A DNA stretch of 64,000 nt from Desulfuromonas acetoxidans DSM 684 (GTDB taxonomy: Bacteria; Desulfobacterota; Desulfuromonadia; Desulfuromonadales; Desulfuromonadaceae), in contig NZ_AAEW02000007.1 in assembly GCF_000167355.1 (NCBI RefSeq), positions 124,001 to 188,000 on the forward strand, in the 5' to 3' direction. Positions 8,371-16,077 of the stretch are shown here, in pieces. How positions within the stretch are numbered: position 1 is the first letter of the stretch; every line of letters starts with the position of its first letter. A model generated the notes under the pieces. It saw only the letters and a program-made list of their open reading frames with translations, had not been told where the DNA came from and made no database searches. Both the position numbers and the translations under genes were made by a program.

Positions 8371-8799
8371 TCAGTGGAATTCAGGTCGATGACTGATGAT
8401 GGAATAGCCCTCAATAAGTGGCGTTGCATCAAGGTGCACCTGATCGACAAAGGTGCCGTATTTCCGCCTCAGCTTGAAGAAATAGACCAGCCCTCCTTGC
8501 AGATCAAGCCTGTATTGCTTACTCAAGACGCCGGGAATCTTTGCTTGAAGCACATGGTTGCCCGGTTTTAAAGAGAAACGCAGTGGCTGTTCGGCAATAA
8601 CATCGCCAACATTTGCACCATCAACCATCAGTTCAAAACGTTGTAAAGGCCCCTGTTTGACCGTCGCCGGGTAATACACGACAATCGTGGCGGTATCAAT
8701 CGCATACGGCATGGAATTAAGGGGCACATGCACGCGTTGAGCCGTCTTGACACAGCTGGACAACACCATCAAAGCACAGACTAAAACAAGAATTCGCAT
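8371..8799 (-). CDS. DUF2846-like lipoprotein
   Basis: A 142-residue protein starting MRILVLVCALMVLSSCVKT, a signal peptide with lipobox VLSSC, so an exported lipoprotein. The body (IVVYYPATVKQGPLQRFELM, LRFSLKPGNHVLQAKIPG, GLVYFFKLRRKYG) follows the DUF2846/PEGA-like beta-sandwich pattern seen in small lipoproteins that carry 'PGxHxL' turns. Function unknown. The ATG at 8799 has AAGGA upstream; the longer open frame before it has no RBS. Confidence 0.65.
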   Translation of the reverse strand: MRILVLVCALMVLSSCVKTAQRVHVPLNSMPYAIDTATIVVYYPATVKQGPLQRFELMVDGANVGDVIAEQPLRFSLKPGNHVLQAKIPGVLSKQYRLDLQGGLVYFFKLRRKYGTFVDQVHLDATPLIEGYSIISHRPEFH

Positions 8800-8939
8800 A
8801 AGTGTCCTTCTTGACAGCGTTGAAATTATTGTCGAAACGGCCAGTATTATCGGTGAACAACCAACCTGAGCACAAATAAAAAGTGGCACGTATGACCATG
8901 CCACTTTACATCAAGATTGCTGTCGAGTGCCTTTAAGGG

Positions 8940-9143
8940 TTACTCAAAAGCAGCCCCTGACTTCATTCCGATTTTTTTGAGAATTTTGACCAGAGGGCAA
9001 AACCCGGTAAATGATGCCTGGACCAGGTTGGCCCCGACAAACCCGGTAAACCACAGCCAGTGCAAATTGTGAAAAACGGCAAGCAACACACTGAAGAACA
9101 CCATAAATCCGGCAACCCGGATCAACATGCGATCAATGGTCAT
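8940..9143 (-). CDS. DUF2892 (YgaP-type) inner-membrane protein
   Basis: A 67-residue protein with two membrane segments (residues 8-25 and 29-50). It begins [19 protein letters not shown] and ends [19 protein letters not shown], which matches DUF2892, where the FCP sequence is conserved. Members are found alone or fused to rhodanese domains (YgaP) and are linked to sulfur handling, although a function is not proven for the stand-alone form. An AGGTGC-type RBS precedes the ATG. Confidence 0.8.
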   Translation of the reverse strand: MTIDRMLIRVAGFMVFFSVLLAVFHNLHWLWFTGFVGANLVQASFTGFCPLVKILKKIGMKSGAAFE

Positions 9144-9219
9144 AAAGCACCTCGCTTTCCGGTTATATCCCCCTAAAGACTGGCATCGTTATACCACTAA
9201 ACTGAAACATCCTTATCCA

Positions 9220-10026
9220 TCACCACTGAAAAGCAACCGAGCGTTTGCCGAGAATATAATCATCAAATATTTTCGTTGCCGGTCCTGCTGCCATGGCCAA
9301 GCAGGTATGGAGCGGCATCAGATGCTCTTCACGTGGATGGCAGTACCGTGCTCCCGGTGCTAACTGCCATTCCACCATGCGTTGCTCCCGATCCGGTTGT
9401 GAATAGTCGCCGGTGCATGTATCGATGAGCCAATCCTGAAACGCATCATTATGAGGATCAGGAGCACCCGCTCCCTGCCAATCGAATGCCTGCAGATTGT
9501 GGAAGGAAAATCCGGATCCGATCACCAGGATATTTTCCTGTTTCAACGCACGTAAAGCGCGGCCTAAAGCCAGATGCCCGGACGGATCGAGACCTTTCAC
9601 TAACGATAACTGCTGTGCCGGGATATCTGCCTCGGGATACATCAGCTTCAAAGGAATAAACACGCCATGATCAAAACCACGTTCGCAATCAATCGCGGCT
9701 GAAATTCCGGCCTGTTCCAACAACACTGTCACCTTTTCGGCCAGTGACGGATTACCGGGCGCCGGGTATTCGATGGTGTAGGCTTCGGCGGGAAACCCGT
9801 AATAATCATAGAACAGCGGCGGATTTTTCGCCCCCAGCACTGTGGCTTGTGTCTCCTCCCAATGGGCGCTAATCACCAGAATAGCTTCAGGACGATGCAG
9901 ACGGGAGGGCAGTTTTTTCATAAACTCGACCATCAACTGATGCGCGGTACCACCCAATAATGGCAACGGGCCCCCCCCGTGAGAAAAGTAGATGATTTGT
10001 CCTTGTTTGGGATGTGATGTCGTCAT
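9220..10026 (-). CDS. class III extradiol dioxygenase (LigB superfamily, YgiD-like)
   Basis: A 268-residue protein of the LigB/4,5-DOPA-dioxygenase family. The four family histidines are visible in YFSHGGGP, VISAHWEE, SFHNLQAF and REEHLMPLH, and the FDHGVFIPLKLMYP block is characteristic. Family role: metal-dependent ring cleavage of catechol-like compounds in the cytoplasm; the physiological substrate in most bacteria is unknown. The start MTTSHPKQG at 10026 is chosen for its AAAGGA site 9 bp upstream rather than the longer frame to 10065. The gene diverges from the TonB locus. Confidence 0.85.
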   Translation of the reverse strand: MTTSHPKQGQIIYFSHGGGPLPLLGGTAHQLMVEFMKKLPSRLHRPEAILVISAHWEETQATVLGAKNPPLFYDYYGFPAEAYTIEYPAPGNPSLAEKVTVLLEQAGISAAIDCERGFDHGVFIPLKLMYPEADIPAQQLSLVKGLDPSGHLALGRALRALKQENILVIGSGFSFHNLQAFDWQGAGAPDPHNDAFQDWLIDTCTGDYSQPDREQRMVEWQLAPGARYCHPREEHLMPLHTCLAMAAGPATKIFDDYILGKRSVAFQW

Positions 10027-10232
10027 GACGGTATCCTTTCGATAAACCAAAGATCCGTGGCACACCTATAACAGTACACCTCAACCTTGCAGAATCAAGA
10101 ATCTGTCGAGTTTTCTCTTCATCATGGTGAAATAACGCAGAAGGTTCTGTTGTGAAAATATTCTCACTCAGCTTTTCTCACTTTCTCCACTGAAAAAAAA
10201 CTCAAAATCGAAACACGCATCCCATTTACGAC

Positions 10233-10273
10233 CCGTATACATACCACATATGGTTTGCTTGTGATGTATACGG
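10233..10273. promoter_or_regulatory. inverted repeat upstream of the TonB locus
   Basis: CCGTATACAT (10233-10242) and ATGTATACGG (10264-10273) are a perfect 10-bp inverted repeat whose half-site centres are 31 bp apart, about three helical turns, in the shared upstream region of the dioxygenase and TonB-receptor genes. It may be a second regulator site. No family is assigned. Confidence 0.45.
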
Positions 10274-10302
10274 TAAGATACTGTTTTTATTAGTAATTTT
10301 TC

Positions 10303-10331
10303 TTGCACACCGTTATATACGCTGCTATATA
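10303..10331 (+). promoter_or_regulatory. sigma70-type promoter of the TonB receptor operon
   Basis: The -35 TTGCAC (10303-10308) and -10 TATATA (10326-10331) are separated by exactly 17 bp, predicting a start near 10338 and a leader of about 140 nt. The -10 hexamer is the right arm of the first Mo-box-like palindrome. Confidence 0.6.
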
Positions 10332-10334
10332 ACC
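10311..10334. promoter_or_regulatory. Mo-box-like ModE operator 1
   Basis: GTTATATA-CGCTGC-TATATAAC is a perfect 8-bp inverted repeat with a 6-bp spacer (10312-10333). It matches the published proteobacterial Mo-box layout, CGnTATATA-N6-TATATAnCG. It covers the promoter spacer and -10, so bound ModE-molybdate would be expected to block transcription when molybdate is plentiful. Confidence 0.7.
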
Positions 10335-10344
10335 AGCCTTATTC

Positions 10345-10368
10345 CGTTATGTTCTCGAGTATATAGCG
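10345..10368. promoter_or_regulatory. Mo-box-like ModE operator 2
   Basis: CGTTATGTT-CTCGAG-TATATAGCG, a weaker copy of the same 9-6-9 layout, centred 34 bp downstream of operator 1, just after the predicted transcription start. Tandem sites three turns apart suit cooperative repression. Confidence 0.6.
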
Positions 10369-10476
10369 CTTTGTTTTTTGCAATCCGTCCTGTCGATTCG
10401 CGCCCGAAGGACGCTATTGCAATCCCCCTGCCCTAGGTTTCGTCACTGTGGGCTTCTATCAGGAGTGAGGTTTAGA

Positions 10477-12456
10477 ATGTTTGCATCAAGATTAAAAATC
10501 GGCGGCATTGCTGTGCTGTTGTTTATGTCGACAACCGCTTGGTCGGCGACAAGCGTTAATGACGAAGCGGTATTTACGTTGGGAGAAGTCATTGTCACGG
10601 CGGAACAACAATCCGTCAACCTGGCCACTACGGTAACCGAAGTATCCACACAGGATCTACGGGATCGCGGCGCAGAAAACGTTGCTGAAGCGTTGCAATT
10701 TATGCCGGGTGTCGATGTCCAGACCGGCGGCAAAGGGCAATCCTATGTCAGCGTGCGCGGCTTTGAGCAGAGCGATCTGAAAGTGCTTGTCGACGGTGTT
10801 CCAGTGTATGAACAATATTTCCGTTCTCTGGACCTGTCACAGATTCCGGTTGACTCCATTGCTAAAATCACCGTCACCAAAGGGGCGTCATCCGTGCTTT
10901 ACGGCGCAAACACCATGGGCGGCGTTATCAATATCATCACCAAACGCGGAACCGCCACACCCCAGACCGACATCACCACCTCATTTGGTGATTACGGCAC
11001 CCAGAACTATTCCATCAGCCATGGCGGCAGCACCGATAAATTCAACTACTGGATGAACTACAGCTTCCGCGAAAGCGATGGTTTTCGTCTGTCGGATGAT
11101 TTTGACGAACACGGCAAGTTCGGCATCGACAGCTCCCTGGGTGAAGACGGCGGCAAGCGTGACGACAGCGGCTACATCAAACAGAGCGTCAACGCCAAAC
11201 TCGGCTACACCCCGACGGATGCGACCCAGGTCTACCTGACCATGAACTATATCAACGATGAAAAAGGGATTCCCGACAGCGACTGGTATTTCGACAACTG
11301 GCAGCAATGGATGGTCAGTCTGGTCGGTGAACACCGCTTTAACGAGCAATTGCGCATCAAGGCACGCACTTTTTATGTCGATCACGAAGACACCCTTAAA
11401 GACACCGACTACGCGTCCAGCGACTGGTTCTACAAGTCCGCTTACGACAACTACACCGTCGGCGGCGAAGTCCAGGCGTTCTGGGATCTTGGGTCGTACA
11501 GCTTCGTAAAAATGGGTGCCAATTTCACCCGCGATAACAGTAAACAGCAAGAGGTTCTCGCTCCGGGAGACAGTTGGCAGGATGCCGGTGACTTTGAGAG
11601 CGATACCTACAGCCTGTCGCTGGAAGATGAAATCACCGTCAATGACTGGTTGTCACTGGTGCTCGGCACCAGCTGGGATTACTACGACCCGCGAAAAGCG
11701 GATGATCAGCCGGTTCCCGACTCTGACGCGGTGTTCAACCCGCAATTGGGCATGGTATTTACCCTCAGCGACGCAACCTCAATCCATGCATCGGTTGGCA
11801 AAAAGACCCGTTTTCCCCATTTGAAAGAACTCTACAGCACCATGTCCGGCGGTAACCCTGACCTCAAGCCGCAAAAGACCATAGCTTACGAAATCGGCAT
11901 CACTCACGAGTTTACTAACCGCATCAACGGTTCCGTGGCCTATTTCTATAACGACGTTGAGGATCTAATCCAGAAAACCGGCGACAAAAAACTCAACACC
12001 GTTCACTACAGCAATGTGGCAGAAGCACGCATCCATGGTGTTGAAGCCACGCTGAATGCCAACCTGACTGAGCGATTTGAGGCGGTGTTCAACTACACGT
12101 ACATGCGTACCGAAGATAAACAGAACAACCGTGAGCTCGAAGGACGACCACGCCACCGCGCCAACCTCGATTTGCGCTACAACTTCCCGTTCGGTCTGCT
12201 GGTATCCACCCAGGCGTCCTACACCCAGCGCCAGTTTTACATCTATCAGGAGAGCAGAAAATCTCCGGAGATTTGGACGAAGGCACCGGATTATTTCCTG
12301 CTCAACCTGCGGCTGGAACAACAGCTGCCTGCGTTTGCCGGTATCGACAGTTCCCTGTTTTTGCAGGTCGACAACCTGACCGACAAAGATTACATCAATG
12401 TCGGTAACCTGATGCCCGGCCGTAACTTCCTGGTCGGTATGCACGCAAAATTCTAG
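10477..12456 (+). CDS. TonB-dependent outer-membrane receptor
   Basis: A 659-residue receptor with signal peptide MFASRLKIGGIAVLLFMSTT..AWSA and a TonB-box-like EVIVTA shortly after it. The plug domain follows (VTEVSTQDLRDRGAENVAEA, PGVDVQTGGKG, VRGFEQSDLKVLVDG, VTKGASSVLYGANTMGGVIN), then a 22-strand barrel ending in the terminal aromatic ...GMHAKF. The ATG at 10477 has AGGAGTGAGG upstream and is preferred to an in-frame TTG at 10378. The ligand is unknown. The Mo-box-like operators and the downstream genes suggest a molybdenum- or tungsten-containing complex, but homology alone would also allow a siderophore or haem. Confidence 0.9.
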   Translation: MFASRLKIGGIAVLLFMSTTAWSATSVNDEAVFTLGEVIVTAEQQSVNLATTVTEVSTQDLRDRGAENVAEALQFMPGVDVQTGGKGQSYVSVRGFEQSDLKVLVDGVPVYEQYFRSLDLSQIPVDSIAKITVTKGASSVLYGANTMGGVINIITKRGTATPQTDITTSFGDYGTQNYSISHGGSTDKFNYWMNYSFRESDGFRLSDDFDEHGKFGIDSSLGEDGGKRDDSGYIKQSVNAKLGYTPTDATQVYLTMNYINDEKGIPDSDWYFDNWQQWMVSLVGEHRFNEQLRIKARTFYVDHEDTLKDTDYASSDWFYKSAYDNYTVGGEVQAFWDLGSYSFVKMGANFTRDNSKQQEVLAPGDSWQDAGDFESDTYSLSLEDEITVNDWLSLVLGTSWDYYDPRKADDQPVPDSDAVFNPQLGMVFTLSDATSIHASVGKKTRFPHLKELYSTMSGGNPDLKPQKTIAYEIGITHEFTNRINGSVAYFYNDVEDLIQKTGDKKLNTVHYSNVAEARIHGVEATLNANLTERFEAVFNYTYMRTEDKQNNRELEGRPRHRANLDLRYNFPFGLLVSTQASYTQRQFYIYQESRKSPEIWTKAPDYFLLNLRLEQQLPAFAGIDSSLFLQVDNLTDKDYINVGNLMPGRNFLVGMHAKF

Positions 12457-12516
12457 TCTGATCCATTCCCCGGCGACGACTCACCACTGTCGCCGGGGCT
12501 TGTTTTGTGAGGAATC

Positions 12517-13353
12517 ATGGTTCTTAAACCTGTTTTCACCCTGTTGTTTCAGGGAGCGGCGGTCGTGTATTTGCTGGCCCTGCTTTTTTATGTGTTCAAA
12601 CAGTACCGTTGGGCGGGCTGGACAGTGACGTTTGGGCTGCTGGTTCACACCACCAGTCAGACTATCCGTTGTTGGCGTTACGGTTTCTTCACCCTGGAAG
12701 GGGCGTTTCATGCCGGTTTCTTTCTGCCCTGGTGTCTGGCCGCCCTCATCGTCGTCGCCTGGCAACGCAATAAGCGTCAAGACCACCACATCTTATCAGC
12801 ACTCTGGCCGCTGGTGGTTGTGATCGCGCTGGTGATTATCATCCCCCCCACCTGTCACAACCCGACGCCGTTTACCCCAACCTGGAGCGCCTATCTGTTC
12901 TTTATTTTTGAGAGTCTGGCCCACGCCTGCTTCATCATGAGCGGTTGGCTGGCGGTGCAATTTCTGCTTCAACGGCACCCCCAAGCCCCATTTCACGCCT
13001 ATGCCGTGTGGGGTTTCGTTTGTTTCAGTCTCGCTCAATTGGCCGGTTGCGCCTGGACCTATCTCGGCTGGGGCGGCTTGTTCCGCTGGGGCACCCGCCA
13101 CATGCATTCGGCAGCGTTGTGGTGTTTCTACTGCAGCTATCTGCATACGGCTTACCTGAAAAGATTTGGCCTGCGCAATAAAGCGCGTTTTGCCCTGGCC
13201 GGTACGCTGATCGCGTTGGTGCTGTTTTACGCCCTGCCGCTAATCCCGCGCCCCGGACGCACTCTGGCGAAACAGCAAACCGTGATGAATCATGCTCAAA
13301 CGGCTCCAGACCAAACCATATCGGCTATCTCATCCTCGCAGGAGGCCCTATGA
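12517..13353 (+). CDS. CcsA/ResC-like cytochrome c assembly membrane protein
   Basis: A 278-residue protein with about eight hydrophobic segments. The stretch YLGWGGLFRWGTRH near residues 184-197 resembles the tryptophan-rich haem-handling (WWD-like) region of CcsA/CcmC proteins, with histidines on either side (LLVHTTSQT, HMHSAALW, CSYLHTAY) that could be axial ligands. It partners a ResB-like protein, as in system II cytochrome c biogenesis, where the two export haem and attach it to CXXCH. It is shorter and more divergent than housekeeping CcsA. It follows the receptor by 60 bp and overlaps the next gene by 4 bp (ATGA), showing translational coupling. Confidence 0.75.
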   Translation: MVLKPVFTLLFQGAAVVYLLALLFYVFKQYRWAGWTVTFGLLVHTTSQTIRCWRYGFFTLEGAFHAGFFLPWCLAALIVVAWQRNKRQDHHILSALWPLVVVIALVIIIPPTCHNPTPFTPTWSAYLFFIFESLAHACFIMSGWLAVQFLLQRHPQAPFHAYAVWGFVCFSLAQLAGCAWTYLGWGGLFRWGTRHMHSAALWCFYCSYLHTAYLKRFGLRNKARFALAGTLIALVLFYALPLIPRPGRTLAKQQTVMNHAQTAPDQTISAISSSQEAL

Positions 13354-14114
13354 TCACCATGCTGTGGCAACGGCTTGCCAGCACCAAGCTGTGTTTCTGG
13401 ACACTCAATCTGTTATGTCTCAACCTGTTTATCGGCGGACTTTATGCCATGTTTGACGGTCGTTACCGACAACTGAACATGACGTTGTTCCCGCAATGGA
13501 TTCACGACAATTTCGACACCCAGTGCTGGTGGCTAATCACCCTGATGCTGGTGCTCGCGCTGCTCGGTGCCAACACTTTTGCCTGCTCTGTCCAACGCCT
13601 GCAGCAACTGTGGCAACGACGCCGGGCCAATAGCTGGCGCACCAATCTGGTGTTGCTCAGCCCGACGTTGATGCATCTGTGTTTTCTGCTGATTCTTTCC
13701 GGTCATGCCTTGACTGAATTTTCCGGATTAAAAGAGAATCTGCCCATCAGCACCGGTCAGCAACTGCATCTCGACAACACCGCCATTGAAGTGCTTTCGC
13801 AGAGCAACACCCTCTACGGCGACGGCCCGTTAAATGGTGTACTGCGACAAAGCCAAGCTCAACTGCGTTTCACCCGTAACGGCCAGCAGCATGAAACAAC
13901 GCTGCGGGTGCTGCACCCGGTCTACGACAATGGCGCCAGTTACCACCTGTTGCTGGCAAAAAAGCCGCGCCCCGGGCAACCACCCACACTTAAGATCGCC
14001 ATTAAAAAAGATCCCGGCCTGCCGCTGATCCTGCTCGGCAATGCGTTGATGAGCCTGTTGATGGCCATCTATTTTGTCACAATCCGTCACCATCGTTATG
14101 GAGGACAATCATGA
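13350..14114 (+). CDS. ResB-like cytochrome c biogenesis protein
   Basis: A 254-residue protein with N-terminal membrane segments (residues about 15-35, 60-82, 105-125), a periplasmic beta-rich stretch (LPISTGQQLHLDNTAIEVL, QAQLRFTRNGQQHETTLRV) and a last membrane helix near 222-245. This is the ResB/Ccs1 layout in miniature (housekeeping ResB is 350-550 aa). The opening LWQRLASTKLCFWTLNLLCL matches the 'LaSlklai.ll' start of ResB. It overlaps both neighbours by 4 bp, so expression is tightly coupled to the CcsA-like gene and the CXXCH protein that follows. Confidence 0.75.
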   Translation: MITMLWQRLASTKLCFWTLNLLCLNLFIGGLYAMFDGRYRQLNMTLFPQWIHDNFDTQCWWLITLMLVLALLGANTFACSVQRLQQLWQRRRANSWRTNLVLLSPTLMHLCFLLILSGHALTEFSGLKENLPISTGQQLHLDNTAIEVLSQSNTLYGDGPLNGVLRQSQAQLRFTRNGQQHETTLRVLHPVYDNGASYHLLLAKKPRPGQPPTLKIAIKKDPGLPLILLGNALMSLLMAIYFVTIRHHRYGGQS

Positions 14115-15199
14115 ATAAAACGCTATTCACCACCCTGGGCCTGCTGGCTGCTCTGTTGCTGTATGTGTTTATCAATCCGCACACATCGCCCACACCTGTG
14201 GCTGCTGAACCTGTCTCGCCAGCACCGGCTCCGGCTCCCACCCGGCCCAAAGTCCAGCCCGAGCCGATGCTCACCATCACCGGCTGTGTTAACCATCCAC
14301 TGCAACTGAGCTTGAGTGATCTGCAGCGCATGGAATCCACGGAAATTAAAATGAATGAAGTCACCAGCGACGGCAGTTTCCACGGCGTGTTTAATTACCG
14401 TGCCGTTCCCCTGCAGACTCTGCTCAACATGGCCGGACTGGAGCAGAAAGACTCGACGTTCAAAAAGCTTGTCGACGCCACCATCGTGCTCACTGACAAG
14501 CAGGGGAAAAAAGCCGTGCTGTCGTGGGGCGAGATCTACTACAGCAACCCGGCAGAGGTTACCCTGGCTTATCAGGTTGCGCCCATCTATCCGGTCAAGC
14601 GCAATTGTCAGAAATGCCATGATCCTGAGGATTACCGGTTTGCCATGGAACAACTTGGCCGCGACGTCCCGTTGCCGAAATTGCTGGTGACGGGTGACTT
14701 TTACACGGATCGTCTGCTCGAAGGGATTGTCACGATTGAGGTGATGGATGTGCGACCGAACATTGCCGTAGACCGTCAGGCGGCACTGCGTTCGGAGCGG
14801 ATCGAAATCAGCGGCGATCTGTCACGCCCCCTGACGCTTAACGATCTGTCCGGCTATCCCACCATCGATATCAACAAAAAGATTGTCGGCGTTGGTCGCG
14901 GCTATCACGGTCTGCACAGCTTTCGTGGCACCTCGCTGAGCAATGTGCTGACAGCAGCCGGTATCACACCGACGATCGACCAGGTGGTGATCGCCTGGGC
15001 ACCGGACGGCTATCGCGCCACCTTCTCCATGGGCGAGCTGTACTTGTCCGAGGCGGGTCGCAACATCATCCTCGCCGACATCAAGGACAATGCCGCTTTT
15101 GACACGGGCGGAAAAATGCGCATCATCGTCGGTCCCGATCATACCGATGATCGGGATGTTCAGGCTGTCACCAATATCGAAGTGATCAATCTGCAATAA
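14111..15199 (+). CDS. membrane-anchored protein with two molybdopterin-oxidoreductase-like domains and a c-haem motif
   Basis: A 362-residue protein: one N-terminal membrane anchor (5-22), a proline/alanine-rich linker (25-50), then two related domains. Domain 1 starts MLTITGCVNHPLQLSLSDLQ and domain 2 ERIEISGDLSRPLTLNDLSG; both then read like the small 'oxidoreductase molybdopterin-binding' fold (FNYRAVPLQTLLNMAGL; FRGTSLSNVLTAAGI). Domain 1 carries CQKCH at 166-170, a c-type haem attachment site. The cysteine that ligates Mo in sulfite oxidase is not evident, so cofactor binding is unproven. The ResB/CcsA pair directly upstream could serve this protein. It is expected in the periplasm. I know of no named family with this exact combination. 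Confidence 0.75.
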   Translation: MNKTLFTTLGLLAALLLYVFINPHTSPTPVAAEPVSPAPAPAPTRPKVQPEPMLTITGCVNHPLQLSLSDLQRMESTEIKMNEVTSDGSFHGVFNYRAVPLQTLLNMAGLEQKDSTFKKLVDATIVLTDKQGKKAVLSWGEIYYSNPAEVTLAYQVAPIYPVKRNCQKCHDPEDYRFAMEQLGRDVPLPKLLVTGDFYTDRLLEGIVTIEVMDVRPNIAVDRQAALRSERIEISGDLSRPLTLNDLSGYPTIDINKKIVGVGRGYHGLHSFRGTSLSNVLTAAGITPTIDQVVIAWAPDGYRATFSMGELYLSEAGRNIILADIKDNAAFDTGGKMRIIVGPDHTDDRDVQAVTNIEVINLQ

Positions 15200-15276
15200 C
15201 ACACCTGTCGGATGGGAGTGGAGAGTATCCAATATCTCCATATCCCGTCCGACATGTTCTAAAGAAAGGTTCCACC

Positions 15277-15711
15277 ATGGATTGGCTCAAACAAACCATC
15301 GACCTGGGCGTGATCGGGGTGCTGGTGACCATGAGCATCATTGCTCTGTCGGTCATCCTTGAGCGCGCACTGTTTTACCGCCAGCTCACCCTCACTGACT
15401 ACACCAGCAAGAAGGCGCTGGAATTAGCCCTGACCAGGCGACTGCACATCATCGCCACCATCGGCAGCAATGCCCCGTTTATCGGTTTGCTGGGCACAGT
15501 ACTGGGTATCATGCTGACCTTTTACACCATGGGCCAACAGGGCGCTGTCGATACCCACGCCATCATGACCGGCCTGGCCCTGGCGCTCAAAGTGACAGCC
15601 ATAGGCCTGGTGATCGCCATCCCGACAGTGGCGTTTTATAACGTACTGATCCGTCGCGCTAAAGAGATGCTGCTTGAATGGGAGATTCACCATGAACGAG
15701 AAGGAATTTGA
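15277..15711 (+). CDS. ExbB/TolQ-family proton channel, short form
   Basis: A 144-residue protein with three membrane helices. The family core is clear: IATIGSNAPFIGLLGTVLGIMLTF and later ALKVTAIGLVIAIPTVAFYN. The large cytoplasmic loop of E. coli ExbB (about 240 aa) is missing, as in the short ExbB forms of epsilon- and deltaproteobacteria. It forms the proton channel that energises TonB. The next gene, exbD, overlaps its end by 20 bp. It belongs to the operon begun by the receptor, after a 77-bp gap. Confidence 0.9.
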   Translation: MDWLKQTIDLGVIGVLVTMSIIALSVILERALFYRQLTLTDYTSKKALELALTRRLHIIATIGSNAPFIGLLGTVLGIMLTFYTMGQQGAVDTHAIMTGLALALKVTAIGLVIAIPTVAFYNVLIRRAKEMLLEWEIHHEREGI

Positions 15712-16069
15712 CGCCATCAACGTCATTCCGTTCATCGATATTCTGCTGGTGTTGCTGACCATTGTTCTGACGACATCGACCTTTATCACCACCGGTGCAT
15801 TACAGGTCAAACTGCCTCAGGCGACAGCAACGCAACCCAGTGTCGAAAAAACACTGTCGATCGTGATTAAAAAGGACGGACAGTTGTCGATTGACAAACA
15901 GCCCGTCGTCCTGTCGCAGATTGCCGAGCACTTAAACGGCATCAACCGTGACACGGCAGTGTTGCTTCATGCGGATCGTGACATCAATTTGCAACGCTTT
16001 GTTGAGGTGATGGCCGCCATCAAAGAGCAAGGCTTTCATCAGCTCAGCGTGCTGACCGAAAACCATTGA
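15692..16069 (+). CDS. ExbD/TolR-family protein
   Basis: A 125-residue protein starting [20 protein letters not shown]. The aspartate in the single membrane helix ([12 protein letters not shown]) is the conserved proton-path residue of ExbD. A periplasmic domain with [18 protein letters not shown] and [20 protein letters not shown] follows. The ATG at 15692 with GGGAG upstream is preferred to an in-frame ATG at 15674. It works with ExbB and TonB. Confidence 0.9.
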   Translation: MNEKEFDAINVIPFIDILLVLLTIVLTTSTFITTGALQVKLPQATATQPSVEKTLSIVIKKDGQLSIDKQPVVLSQIAEHLNGINRDTAVLLHADRDINLQRFVEVMAAIKEQGFHQLSVLTENH

Positions 16070-16077
16070 GGAGAACC

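Noticed and set aside
10378-10470. Possible Moco riboswitch in the receptor leader
   Set aside because: There is a small hairpin (CGTCCT/AGGACG) and a repeated TTGCAATCC, but the conserved Moco RNA parts were not found.
10378-10476. N-terminal extension of the TonB receptor from a TTG start
   Set aside because: The extension has no signal-peptide character, while the ATG at 10477 has both a strong RBS and a good signal peptide.
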